A stretch of 64,000 bases of DNA from Tribonema minus. Lineage: Eukaryota; Sar; Xanthophyceae; Tribonematales; Tribonemataceae. The position numbers and the translations under genes were made by a program. The notes beneath the pieces were generated by a model. That model saw nothing but the letters and a program-made list of their open reading frames with translations. It had not been told where the DNA came from and searched no databases. Location: positions 372,001 to 436,000 of the forward strand of contig JAFCMP010000412.1 in assembly GCA_017506865.1 (NCBI GenBank), written 5' to 3'. Positions 47,501-57,648 of the stretch are shown in pieces. Numbering within the stretch: position 1 is the first letter of the stretch; each line of letters starts with the position of its first letter.

Positions 47501-50500
47501 ATGTTGAAGTTACTAAGCAGGGTTGAACTTCCACAACTAGGTTTAGACATATAAGCACATTCTACCCGCAACAATATGACTTTTCGCTTTTTCATACTCG
47601 CTCGCGGGTTGTTTTGACAAAGGCCGCTGTGCAGCCGTGTGCGTGCTGTGAGCTAGCGATAAGGGCTCCAAGTGGCAGCGCAATTTCTGCGACTGCGCAT
47701 CTGGTGGTCATGAGCTCACGGTTTCTTGTGCATGTCGTGCTCGTGCTCTCGCACGACTCTCGCACGATAAGATGCAAAAGCGTCGACGACGACGAGCAAT
47801 GGCATCAGCCACAGAGGCGCGCTGTCGCTGAGCGCAAGACAGGCTGCACGTGTAGCTGCTGCCGGCAAGGCAAAGCAAGCAGGTTTACCACAGTTTTACG
47901 GCAACACACACAGCGGACAGAGGGCTGCCAAGGCGAATGCATGAGGCGCTACCGTACTAGCAGCACACAGTCTGCACTCAATAAACGGTCCCAGCACCAG
48001 CATCAGACGACATAAGACAGAACAAGCAAGGACTATGGGGTTGCCCATTGAGGGGGTAAAAAGCACTGCCAGGGTTGAGTTAGGGTTAGGGCTAGGGTTG
48101 GCTAACCCTAGCTAACCCTACTGCTAGGGTTAGCCGGTAATACGGTAATACTCTGAAAATCCTACAAACTCCCCTGTTACCTTGTACGTACGTACTCCCC
48201 CGTACGTACGTCATTAACAACACTGCTGAGCGATGCCGCACGTGCCGGTCGCCAGCCACTCATGCTCACGCCCCCTTGCTGTCTGAGGGTTGGAGTTAGC
48301 ATTAGCATGGAGTAGGGTTAGGGTTTGGGCCCACACCTCATCCACATCGCCGGCGGCAGCAGGCACACAGCAGGAGGTGGGCGCGTCAAGATCTTCTTCA
48401 ACGTACCCCCCCCCCCCCCCTGGTACTCTCTGAACGCATCGGCAAAACCCATGAACTTCAGAGCTCGAGTTGACATATACTGTCATTAAACTCATGTTCA
48501 GCACTTGCGCAAAGCGCTCTGGCGCAGCATGTCCAACTTCAACTTCAACAAGTGTATATTCAGCGCTCAGCAGCATCTTCAGCGCTCAGCAGATTCTGCC
48601 CACTTTGAGCCACTTGACCGTGTACCGCTTTGCTGTAACAACCATCGGCCATTGATAGTAAGACATGGCAACAATCTGTTCATCAGAAGTCACATTAACC
48701 ATTGGATATGGAGAGCGATGCTCCTGCTTTGTTTGCAAAAAACAAAAAAGCTGAAGCGGGAAGTCGCCACAATAAGCATTGCCTTTCTTGCACGCAGTCC
48801 CGCAGCCGCACCACAGGAGAACTTGCAGCAGGCAGGACGGTTCTACAAGGCCACTTCTTGAGCCTTCAAGTTTGGGTGGCGGTGTGCCGCACCTCAACTC
48901 TCCCCTAGTCCCCAGCCACATCGCTACAGTAGTTTTTTGGCACATTACACTTGTGACGTCCACACTTATGACTTCATGTACGTGGGTTCAGCACGAGTCA
49001 GGTTTAGAGCTGAAATGATTTCTGGGATTGGGGACCGCACTTCAACTCTCCCCCCGTTACGACCTCACCATTGACATGTACACATGGCACTGTAGCATCA
49101 ACAAAAACCATGTTTCTGTGCTAACAACAACAACAACTCATATACGGTCGCGTTGGCATTTTCAGTAGGACGAATTGGACTAGGCTTGAACTTAGCCGCG
49201 CCCCAACTCTCCCTCTGGTATCATCCATGTAGACGAGGAGAGCTTCGTTGCTACGAGTTGATGTTGAAGTTAGCATGTTTGAGTTGAAGTTAAGGTTCAC
49301 CGCATCTTGAACTCTCCCCTGGTAGTCCCTCCAGCCGTGTCACAGTTGAAGCAACGGTGCGTAGAAGTTGAATTTAGGATTGTCCGGATTGAAGTTAGGG
49401 TTCACCGCACCTCAACTCTTCCCTGGTAGTCCCCACTCTCCAATGGTATTGTAGCTTTAGAGCGGATTAAAGTTCCATTCACCGCACCTCAACTCTCCCC
49501 TGGTAGTCCCCCAGCCGCGCATCCAGCGTCTCCGACAGGTGCTTGGCGAGCACCAGCCGCCAACCATCAGGTGGCCGGCCCGTTCCGGGAGCGCGCCGCT
49601 GCACAGGAGCGGTTACAGGCTCCGAAACTGCCGCCGCCGCGTCGCCCCCCACCATCACAGCATCGTGGTCCTCTGCTATCGTGTCTGCATCAGGCGCAGG
49701 CGCCGCGTCGCCGCCGCCTGCTTGCGCGGTTGCCAGGCCAAAGGGAAGGGGAGAGGAGAGGGGGTGGGTGATTGCGGTGCCGTGCTGGAATGGTTCCGAG
49801 TGCGTGCTGCCATGAGCGCATGGCTCGAGCCGTTGCACGCCGCTGCGCTATGGTTAGCAGATAGCCAGTGCCGCTGCCGCCGCTGCCGCCGCTGAAGCTG
49901 CCTCCGCACCGCCCGCCCCTTCCTGCTTCTGCTGGTGATGCTGTATTTGACTCATGCTGCTACAGTAGGTGAACGTCACACACGGCGGCGGCTTGGATGC
50001 AGCACGTGTGCCCGTGGCTTTGTGTCAACCATAGCCCAAACCCTAGCTCAGCCCTAGAGCTGTCGCCAGTGTCAACGTCCACGCCGCCTGCCGCCGCAAC
50101 TGCGCACTGTATTTGTCGCTGACTGCGCTATGGCCAACGACTGCGCGCCAATAACACGCTTCAAGTCGCAAACACACGACCACCGTCATGGCAGATTCGC
50201 GCTCGCGACACCTTCACCCACGCCGCCACTCCAAGCCACATCGCGCTTGCAACGATCCTGACACCTCTGATCCTTGTCCGTGAGGCACGGACGGTTGCCG
50301 CAATGGTTTCAGGGGTAGAGTTGAAGTTAAGGTCAACCCATTGCCCCCTCTTGTGGCCTCTGCTCAACAGCACTGATCAACGAAGACGTGGTCACCGTGC
50401 CGCGCAGTTTGCTATGCGGCCAACACACTGACACAGAGGCGAGACCAAGACCCCGAGGTGCGTCGGCGCTGCCATGACCTCTATATAGACACATGGCGCG

Positions 50501-53442
50501 CGCGCGCTTGCAACACGTTGCCAGCGGCCGACGTGCACGCTGCTACGGCTTAGGGTCAGGGTTAGGGTTAGGGCTCTCGCTGCGCTGCAAAGGCGCTGGA
50601 GCACGCAAAGCTGGTACTCCCCGCGGCACGAGCGCTGCCGCATCCTCTATGCACACGCGCACGCACCGCCGTCGCCGCCGCCCACTGCGAGCTCTGCCCC
50701 ATCCACTATGCACGCGCTGCCCGTGGTCTACGTGCGCGCTCGCTGCTCATGAGAGGCGCCAAAGTACGCAAGGCTGGAATTCACCGCCGCAGGAGCCCCG
50801 CCGCATGACCTGCACACACGCGCACGCACCGCCGTCGCCGCCGCTCTGCCACACGCGCTACGCCAGACTACACGTGCGCTCGCCGCGCAAAAGACACGCC
50901 GAAAGGCTTACGACCAGCAGCATGAGCGCTGTCACATCATCTACACGGCCCTGTACGCACCGCCTTCGCCGCCGTCCACGTCCATGCCGTCCGCCGCCGC
51001 CGCCGGCGCCGCCGTAGGCGAGCCGCGCGCCCCGCCCTCCTCCGACGACCGCGGGCTCTCGTCGCTAGAGTACACGCCGCCCTGCGGCACCATGTGCCAC
51101 CCGCCGTTGCCGCCGCCGCTGCCGCCGCCGCTGCCGCTGCGCGCGTCCGTCGGGGACGCCGCCTCCTCCTGCTCTGCCGCCGCCGCCGCAGGCGCTGCTG
51201 CGGCTGCTGCGGCAGGTGCGGGCGTTGCCGTGGACATGTCCGCCGTATCGAAGATGTGGTCGGCGAAGCGCACGCTGATGCGCGCGTCGTCGTTGTTGGG
51301 CGCGCCGAGGCGCTCCAGGACGGTCGCGCGCACCTGGCGCACCGTCTGCGCGCGCGAGAAGAGCTGGTGGCGCCACGCGGCAGCGTCGCGCTGCGGCGGC
51401 GGCGCCGCGCCGTCCGCGCCGCACAGCGCCCACGAGAAGCGCAGCGGCCACAGCTCCACCTGGCGGGGGGGGGGGGGGGGGGGGGCGGGGGCGCGCATGG
51501 GTTCAGGCAGGGTTCAGTCAGGGTTCAGTCAGGGTTCAAAGGCAGTGCCTGCGCCTACGAGAGGCGCAGCTGTCACAGCTCCACTTGGGGAAGGAGAGGT
51601 ACATGCGTGGGTCAGCCAAGGTTCAAGCTGGCTTCGCTCACAGTTCAGATGAGGTTCAAGGCGGTGGCGCCGCGCCGTTCATGCGGCACAGCGCCCGTGA
51701 GACGCGCAGCGGCAACAGTTTCGCCTGTGGAGGACAGTCGCTGGTGTTGGATCAGCAGCGCGCACGCACATCAAGTGCGCTACCATGCCATACATACACA
51801 CGTGTGCGCGCTCACCGTGGGCACGTGGTTGTCGGGCCCGCCTATCTGCCTCTCGATGACGGCGCGCGGGAAGTGCGGGCCGCCGCCGTACCACCCCTGC
51901 AGCTGCTGGTACGCGCCCTGCGGCAGCAGCACAAAGTCGTAGTGCTCCTCCGCGTCGCGCCGCAGCTGCGCCTTCCCGCCCTGAGCGCTGCCGCCGCCGC
52001 CGCCGCTGCTGCTGCTGCCGCCGGCGTCGGTCTCCGTGTCCAGCAGGTCCTCGTTGCTGATGGGTCCGGGGTCGGGCGGCACGTCAACTTCACCTTCGTC
52101 GGCGCCCGGCGCGGCGGCGGCGCTGTCCGCGCCGGCGGCGTAGGCCTGCCAAGCGCTGTACCATTTGCGCGATATCGGGTACCTGAAGGGGGGGGGGGTA
52201 CAGGCGGGGTGTGTGTATGTGGGTACAGAAGTGGCGTGTGTAAGGTGGGTCGATGTATGGGCCTCGCGTCCGTCAGCTGTGTGCTGGATAGTGGGGTCAG
52301 GCAGCACGTCAACTTCATCTGGGGCGCAACGAGGAGCTTCCGCCGGCCATGCGGTCGCGTTGAGCGCGCTGCAGCGCTGTGAAATACGCATTACGCGACA
52401 CGTGTAGCATTATGCCAATGGCGCAGGTGACTGTGTGCAGACAGTGCGGCATGTCAATGTTATCTGAACCAGCAAAAGTAGCATTGTCTGTGCTGATGAC
52501 GGAGGCCTGCCTGCCACTCGCTGTAAATCTCGTGGAGTGGCAGGCCTGAAGTGGAGCTTAGAGGGCTGGAAACATCTGGTGAAGCAGAAGTGACAGATGT
52601 ACTCCCCTTTGTGCAGCCATAATGGCAATTTGCTGCTGCGAGGTGTAAATGTAGCAAGTGTAGACAAAGGCATGAACGTGAGAGGTAACTTCAATTCATC
52701 TCTCAAGTTTGCATTGACAGCGGCCAACATGTGTACTCAGGAGGCGAAATAAACTCACGATGATGGGTCTGCAACTCAGCTTGTGAGAATAATTGCTTAC
52801 TCTTTCAATTAGAAAAAAAAAAAGCGAAGCAGCGGCAAACCTCCATCAACATGCTTGCAACAACTTCACAGGTAATCAAAGAGAAGATTGACAGGTATAG
52901 ATCACAGCCCTGATCCGAGAAAACAAGTTGTTATCCACAAAGATCATACGGAGCTTACGAACATAAATGGGTACAAAGACAGAAGAAAAGTGTTGGCGTC
53001 GTGTAGCACGGCTGACCACGCCGTATTCTTTCAGCAGTTTCGATACTGCAAAAAAGGGGTTGACACACTTGTGAAACTCGTGAAACTCCTAGATCCGCAT
53101 TCACTAGACGATAGTGGCGCTGCTTACACAGCAATGGCCCCACAAACACTGCCAGCGACGTGGTTGTTCTGCTGCGCGCGGATCAAAAGTACGAGTCGAA
53201 CGAACGGAAGATGCCGCCGAACAATCTGCACACAAATGACGGGATGTAGCCTGCCAATCAGCTGTTGACGCGTTGAGAAGACAACTATGACCATCACAGT
53301 GGCGATTCAATGCTGCTCACCATGTCTGGCCTGCCCTCAGCTTGACATCCTTCGTCATTCCCTCGATGATCTCTTTCTGCCTGTGAGCGGCAGGTGCCTG
53401 TAGACTGGGCGACGCATTGCGCGACCTGGGCGGGACCTCCAT
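35530..53442 (-). CDS. Ubiquitin-specific protease, DUSP-UBL-Tudor-USP architecture, twelve exons
   Basis: Exons, in coding order: 53442-53321, 52182-51816, 51459-50961, 49717-49488, 47079-46906, 46270-46021, 44217-43739, 42677-42415, 40940-39605, 38240-38109, 36872-36738, 35946-35530. All phases agree and give 1467 residues. Domains: DUSP about 38-170 ([26 protein letters not shown]); split UBL about 170-425 with an Ala/Gly/Ser insertion ([13 protein letters not shown] marks its end); Tudor/MBT-like about 430-505 ([19 protein letters not shown]); USP from about 633. Catalytic residues are C641 (LGNTCFMNS), H1412 ([10 protein letters not shown]) and N1429/D1430. The zinc-binding pairs CPAC and CSSC are present. 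Closest to USP4/15 and plant UBP5-type enzymes, which remove ubiquitin from proteins. A low-complexity insertion of several hundred residues (exon 9) interrupts the catalytic domain. An in-frame ATG at 53571 is an alternative start. Confidence 0.9.
36120..36225 (-). repeat. Upstream echo of protease exon 12 head
   Basis: TTTTTGTACGCCTGGCAG and the flanking G run (36202-36215) copy the acceptor and first codons of exon 12 at about 35935-35966. The preceding exon portion is also recognisable (GTGCAGGACAAGGATGTC against GTGGAGGATGAGAACGTC). The copy retains an intact CAG acceptor after a C-rich tract. Confidence 0.8.
36476..36737 (-). repeat. Echoes of protease exon 11 tail and GC donor
   Basis: The sequence GCTTGCCTGCTTGTGCTCCTTGCAGCTGCTGC around the exon-11 end (36732-36763) recurs almost unchanged at about 36636-36668. 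Weaker copies lie at about 36557-36595 and 36487-36515. The copied donor is the same GC-type (GCAAGC on the coding strand), so the GC donor predates the duplication. Confidence 0.85.
37455..38108 (-). repeat. Four tandem echoes of protease exon 10 tail and donor
   Basis: The exon-10 end (38109-38155, CTCGCGTGCTCCTCCTCACG with the ACATACCTGTA donor region) recurs at about 37985-38035, 37803-37858, 37583-37637 and 37459-37506. Each is preceded by the same intron start (GCAATACCTACATACCTG-like). The spacing is 120-220 bp. Several copies keep a GTA(T/C)G-type donor. Confidence 0.85.
42091..42125 (-). repeat. Echo of protease exon 8 tail
   Basis: CACTCCCTTGCACGCGGGGCACGTGCCGAGGCT copies the exon-8 end CACTCACTTGCACGCGGGGCACGTGACGTGGCT (about 42409-42441). 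In the copy the donor GTGAGT has become GGGAGT. It lies about 310 bp downstream on the coding strand. Confidence 0.8.
42678..43235 (-). repeat. Upstream echoes of protease exon 8 head
   Basis: The block spanning the exon-8 head, acceptor and the intron behind it (GCGGGGGCGTGCTCGCCGATGAC ... GGTAGGGGT ... GCAGTGCTCAGTAGGGGT) recurs at about 42890-42990. It recurs again, more diverged, at about 43090-43230. The first copy has lost the CAG acceptor (CTGGGT in place of CTGGGG keeps only part of it). Confidence 0.75.
43362..43738 (-). repeat. Two echoes of protease exon 7 tail and donor
   Basis: CGCTTGAGCGCGACCGGCGCGACCTGCGTGTAGCGCCCGTCCCACAGGTT at about 43571-43620 copies the exon end at 43739-43790 with one difference. 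A more diverged copy lies at about 43370-43420. The near copy is followed on the coding strand by a consensus GTGAGT donor, better than the GTGCGT used by the exon as modelled. Confidence 0.9.
44218..44840 (-). repeat. Upstream echoes of protease exon 7 head
   Basis: GCCCAGCGCGCCTCGTCGCG through GCGCGCGCGTTGTCTGCGCG at about 44350-44425 copies the exon-7 head and acceptor at 44158-44224 with few changes. Further copies of the intron part (GGGCGGTTGC...GTGGTAGGCAGGTG) follow at about 44585-44655 and 44790-44825. The near copy keeps the CAG acceptor. Confidence 0.85.
45153..45194. repeat. Interstitial telomere-like repeat (CCCTAA)n
   Basis: Six head-to-tail CCCTAA-type hexamers, one of them TCCTAA, lie inside intron 6 of the protease gene. 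This is the purest of many TTAGGG-like patches in the introns between 38 and 64 kb. Confidence 0.9.
45484..46020 (-). repeat. Four tandem echoes of protease exon 6 tail and donor
   Basis: The last about 75 nt of exon 6 (ending with the peptide [14 protein letters not shown]) and its GTGAGG donor recur at about 45871-45960, 45744-45828, 45612-45703 and 45484-45568. The spacing is about 130 bp. The first three keep the GTGAGG donor and the reading frame. The most distal copy has lost the donor. Confidence 0.92.
46690..46905 (-). repeat. Diverged echoes of protease exon 5 tail
   Basis: CGATGACGCTCTCTTGCCC at about 46818-46838 and CTGATGCGCTCAAACTCCTTGC at about 46701-46722 resemble CGATGACGCTCTCAAACCAC and the following TTGCCC in exon 5 (46940-46962). 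Weaker than the other echoes. Confidence 0.5.
47080..49487. other. Intron 4 of the protease gene
   Basis: This 2.4-kb intron holds a telomere-like patch (48073-48133, TTAGGG in both orientations) and a 14-C run at 48406-48420. At its 3' side it has repeated copies of the exon-4 tail (next entry). No independent gene is supported; a short exon-like stretch at 48340-48415 does not fit the UBL continuity. Confidence 0.6.
48887..49487 (-). repeat. Echoes of protease exon 4 tail
   Basis: CACCGCACCTCAACTCTCCCCTGGTAGTCCC at the exon-4 end (about 49480-49511) recurs at about 49390-49421 and 49297-49332. Shorter or more diverged versions lie at about 49195-49220, 49027-49045 and 48885-48910. Copies are followed by AAGTTGAAGTTA-type intron sequence. 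Several keep the GTGCGG donor. Confidence 0.8.
50625..50960 (-). repeat. Two echoes of protease exon 3 tail and donor
   Basis: GCACGCACCGCCGTCGCCGCCG at about 50660-50682 and again at about 50830-50852 copies the exon-3 end and GTGCGT donor (TACGCACCGCCTTCGCCGCCG at 50954-50974). Flanking CTATGCACACGCG-type sequence is shared by the two copies. Unit length is about 150-170 bp. Confidence 0.8.
51460..51740 (-). repeat. Two upstream echoes of protease exon 3 head
   Basis: GAGAGGCGCAGCTGTCACAGCTCCACTTGG at about 51559-51589 and GCGGCACAGCGCCCGTGAGACGCGCAGCGG at about 51680-51710 copy the exon-3 head (51410-51462). They share the following GGTTCA-rich intron pieces. The first copy has CCAAG in place of the CAG acceptor. 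Confidence 0.8.
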
Positions 53443-54035
53443 GGCCGCCGCTGACCGCTTCACCCCTCTCTCTTCCAGTATAGTCACCCTCGTCTCGTGT
53501 CTTGGCGAGATGGACTGTGAGCGCCAACGTCGCGCCGGCGCCTGCCCCCCATTTTTTTTTCTCCAGAACAAAGATTAATAAGGGGGGGGGTCTCTCGAGT
53601 TGCAAGTCAATTTTGATTTTACTGTTGGGGCGGGCGGGGGGGGGGGGGGGGGAGATTCGAGAGGCGATGACATCTTTGGGGGTAAAAGATGGCATGACAT
53701 GGGGGTTGGGATTTGACGGCATCACAGTTGAAGTGCGCGTCACAGCGAAAACATACTTTCTGCTGCACTGAAACCGCACCAGAAAGCTCAAGAAAGGCCA
53801 AGAAAGCTCAAAAAGCTTCAATCACAGGTGTTTGAAAAATTGTTTTTTAAAGAAAGCACGGACTGCCCAGATCTGTACAGCAAAACAAAACACTGCACAA
53901 CACGACGACACAACGTACCGCCCTCTCACCCCACAGCTGTAGTGGAGTGGCGGCAGCCTGGCCGAATTCATGCCCCACTTGCATGCCACAAAGTATACAG
54001 AAGTACGCCAACACATGGAGTATGATGTATACATG
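53443..54035. other. Intergenic between the coiled-coil gene end and the protease start
   Basis: About 590 bp. It holds the protease leader, a T9/G9 stretch (53554-53590), a 16-G run (53637-53652) and GAAAGCTCAAGAAAGGCCAA direct repeats (53783-53815). No gene is supported. The promoter of the protease gene and the 3' end of the coiled-coil gene must both lie here. Confidence 0.5.
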
Positions 54036-54242
54036 TCAAAGGCCACCGCACGACGGCGGCACCCACGTCCTGCGCCCGCGCGCGTCCCACGCCGGCACCT
54101 CCGTCACCACCTTCTTGCGCGACGCCGCCGTCTGCAGCATGTACGTGCGCGGCGCCGCAGCGGAGGCCGCGCTGCGCCGCGGCAGCCCGTCGGCGCTGCG
54201 CGCGCGCCTCAGCCCCTCGCGCGACCGGTCGCGCTGCCGCTG

Positions 54243-54273
<31 letters not shown>

Positions 54274-55636
54274 GCGTGTCCCCACCGCGCGTCGTCACCT
54301 GCAACATCATCGTTCCGCAGCGCGCCCCCTCCGAAGCTCGCGTGGGGCCAGCGATCGCTGTCCGAGGCGGCCGCACCCCAGCCATCGTTCGCCGACGTGT
54401 GCAGCGCTCCACGGAGCGGCGGTTCCCGGAACGGTTCGCAGAACGGTTCCGCAGCCCCTGCGTGGTCTCCGAGCGACGTCTCAGCGGCGCCAGCCAGGCC
54501 CACTGACCGCGACTCAAACACGCCGCGCACTGCTGCACCCGCCCCAGGCCAGTCCCCGCTCTTCCCGCTCTGCCTCGCTGCTGCTGCTGTCGCCGCCGCG
54601 CCCGGCGCCGCGCAGCGCAGCAGCTCGTCGCGCCGCCGCATCCACAGCTCCACGCGCTCCGCCCGCGTCATGGCAACGCCGCCGGCGCCGCCGCTGCCGT
54701 CGCCGCCGCCGCTGTGATCCGCGCCGCTGCCGCCGCCGCCACCGCCGCCGCGCCACATCGGCGGCGTGGACGCTGCAGCGCCCGCCACAGCGTGCAGCGC
54801 GGCGGCATCCGCTGCTGCCGCCCCGCGCGCCGACCCCGGGCTGCCGTACGGAGGCACCAGCGTGTCCTCGCGCTGCCACGGCGAAGCGGCCTCCTCGCAG
54901 CCGCGCTCGGCGCGATCGCGCCGCCCGTCGTCCCCGCCCCTGTGCGGCGATATATCGCGCAGCGGCGGCGGCGGCGGCGGCGAGCGCTGCAGCTGCTGCT
55001 GCGCTCGCCTGCCGCCGGACACCGGCGACCCCGACCACCCCTCCTCTCCAAAAGTACCAGCGCCTGCGGGGGAATGCTGGCGGGTGGCGCCGTGGCCGTC
55101 GCCGCGGTGGCGGTGCGGCGGCGGCGGCGACGCGGCGCTGGCGGCGGTGCTGCCGGCGGCGGCTGCGGCGGCGCGGCGTGTGCGCTCCTGCTGGCGCTGC
55201 AGCGCGCGCGTCAGCATCTCGGCGGCGGCGAGCGTGGACTCCGCCTCCTCCGAGCGCAGCAGGCACGAGTGCAGCAGGCCGCTGGCGTCGCTGGCGGCGG
55301 CAGCGGCACCGTCGGCGGCAGCGGCGGCGGCGGCGGAGGCGCGCACGCGCGCCGCCGCCTCGCGCTCCCACAGGCTGTCGCGCGCCCTGTCGCGGGCGGC
55401 CTCCCGCTCGTAGTTGGCGAGCGCTGTGTTGAGCTGCAGGTTGTGGCAGGACGCGGTGCAATGTGGAGTACAGGTTGGCACTGGCGATGCGGAAACGCTG
55501 GAGTGCAAGGCGGCAGCACGCTAGCGCTGCGCGCTCATCCAAGGGCGGGTGTCGCAGGCTGCGTGGCGATCTGTACTTCTGGCAAGGTGAGTGTTGAGCA
55601 TACGCAGTGACGCGCCAAGACTGCAAGCGCTCTTGC

Positions 55637-55679
<43 letters not shown>

Positions 55680-57501
55680 CTCCATTGCCGCGGCACGTAA
55701 CTTCCAGCTTCCAAACCTGAGCATCCCGTATGCACACCGGCGCGTGCCACCGCAGATGGCAGACGTCAGCAGCATCGGCAGCAGCAGCGGAGTGACAGCC
55801 CGGTTCTGATTGCTGGTGCAGGTGCGCTGGATGTTGGCAGCAGCGACTACTCTGCATCATGACAAGCGGCGACACGCTTCGCTCGCGCCGCGACAAGCTA
55901 CAGTATAGGTTACCTGGCGCCAGAACCACCACGCACGCGACACGCGCGCGCTGTACACCCGCAGCAGCGTGCTCCGCAGCAGCAGCGCTCCGGCCCTCCG
56001 TGCACGCTCCGGGCTCCCCTGACACGTGCACACCCCCTTGGACCCCCCTCTTGCGCCCGCTGGGCTGGTAGATTCATCGTTGGCGGTTTCGACGGCTGCA
56101 GCCTGTTGCGGCGGTGGCATGACGGTGGAAGAAATGAGAAACGGCAAGCTCGTTGTAGTGGAAGATGTTGAGCATGGAGGGAAAGCTTAGGGTTAGGGTT
56201 GGGGCTGGTCTCATCATGTACAGTCAACATCGTGTTGCAGTGGACGTGCCAGAGCTGCTACCGCCATGAGCGCATCTGTACTATGGCGGCGCTGTCATGC
56301 GACCATCCTGCTGAGAGCACTTGCGGGCGACCACATGTGCCTTGTGCAGCCGCGACTGACATCATCACGCAATCGACCTGCCGGCGTTGGCCCTTCCATG
56401 GCTTTTGACAGAAGAACCAATGCAACCAAAAACCTTGCAGCCAGGCTCGACCGGACACCTATCGCAGGAACACAGAAGCGATGAGACACAGCTTCGAACC
56501 AGCAACGCCTGTTCATTACATCACTTGCCTCCGCTTTGAGCTTGTCCACCAGCTGACTAAGCATCACCACCTCAGCTTCCGTCTCCATGACCTGAGGCAG
56601 GTGCGCGACACAGGAGCCTAAGCGACAGGTTGCGCATACGGGCTTCTGTAGTTCAGCGACAGCGTGCGAGAGCTGACACTTGTAGACCAATTTCTGCAGC
56701 GCACGGGAATTAATCGGCATAACAGTCAAGGCTTTTGGCCTTGACACATCTACATGCAAAATATGTACTGACAACGGTGCAGGCGCTGTACTAACCACAG
56801 GCTACTGAAGTGTTTGTTTATACTTGATATGATGCATTGGATATCGCTGAAGAAGTTGGCGACTGATCTTGAAGCAGTGGTGTCACGCCTGCAAGTGTGC
56901 CTGCTGTACGGCTGGAGTCTCTAAGGCAACTGAGGTTACGCGGTGATGTTCACCAACTCTATGCATATTGTTTGAAGAACCAGGCCGTTAAGAGCAGCAG
57001 CATCAGGTCTGCAAGAACTTCACCTTTGTCGCCTGCAAGCACGCAGGCAGCTCTGCCCAACACACACACCTTGTCACTTTTCGCCTGGAGCTGCTCGCGC
57101 AGGCCCTCGTTGTCCAGTTCCGCCCACCTCAGCCTCTGCGCCAGCGCCTCCAGAGTGGCCAGCCGGTTGCTGCTGCCCACATACGAAGCCAACGCCTCCT
57201 GTCTCCCCTGCGCTTCAGGGCTAAGGAGTGCTTCGACGCAAGTGGTGAGCGCATCTGGCGCCGCGTCGTGTAGCTCCTCCGCCTTCGGCTCGGATGCTGC
57301 GTCCGCCATGGCGTGCTCATTTTCACCGCTACATTCGCAGTCATCGTCTTTGTCGGAGCAGTCTGAGTGGAGCATGCTCACAAGCACAGCTCTCAGGCGC
57401 TCGTTCGAAACTTGGTCGAGGAGCGCGCTGTGCTTTCGCTGTGTTACTGGCAGGTTTGTAAGTCCTGCAACTGCAAGACTCATTTCGCTGCCTTGCGCCA
57501 T
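54036..57501 (-). CDS. Coiled-coil, low-complexity protein, three exons
   Basis: Exons 57501-57070, 56693-56529 and 55433-54036 join in phase 0 to give 664 residues. Residues 1-200 are helical and charged, with coiled-coil patterns (ALAQRLRWAELDNEGLREQL; VVMLSQLVDKLKAE). Between them lies a four-Cys cluster (KPVCATCRLGSC). The third exon starts LNTALANYERE and continues helical. It then becomes an Ala/Gly/Pro/Ser-rich chain with a poly-Gln run (encoded at about 54245-54271) and ends with a conserved-looking basic tail (AASRKKVVTEVPAWDARG). I do not recognise the family; a cytoskeletal or centrosomal role would be a guess. The donor of exon 2 is GC (GCAAGT). The start was chosen as the first ATG after the last upstream stop-free region, 147 bp from the divergent pirin gene. 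Confidence 0.6.
55638..55678. repeat. (CAG)n microsatellite
   Basis: About 13-14 uninterrupted GCA/CAG triplets in intron 2 of the coiled-coil gene. A separate CTG run at 54245-54271 lies in its last exon and encodes Gln. Confidence 0.9.
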
Positions 57502-57648
57502 GGTGTTGCTACGGCCCAGAGGCCCTACCTTGGCAGCCAGAGTGCTGTAATCAGGCCTCGCCGACAAGAAACTGCTGATCAGAGGCCAACGAGCGTAGCG
57601 TCACCCTTGGAACTTGGAAGAACTTCCCGAAGTTGCCGAGAGAGAGCG
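57502..57648. promoter_or_regulatory. Short divergent intergenic region
   Basis: Only 147 bp separate the modelled start codons of the coiled-coil gene (-) and the pirin-like gene (+). The two genes probably share a bidirectional promoter. No TATA box is visible; the leader of the pirin side is purine-rich (GAAGAACTTCCCGAAG). Inferred from position. Confidence 0.4.

Noticed and set aside
48340-48415. Exon-like minus-strand stretch ([10 protein letters not shown]... ending at GTGTGG)
   Set aside because: Exon 4 joins directly to the exon at 47079 in phase and completes the UBL ([13 protein letters not shown]); this stretch would break it and has a G run at its start instead of a normal acceptor.
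54514-56031. 505-codon Arg-rich minus-strand frame
   Set aside because: It is a frame-shifted shadow of the last exon of the coiled-coil gene, with Arg/Ala composition typical of out-of-frame GC-rich sequence.
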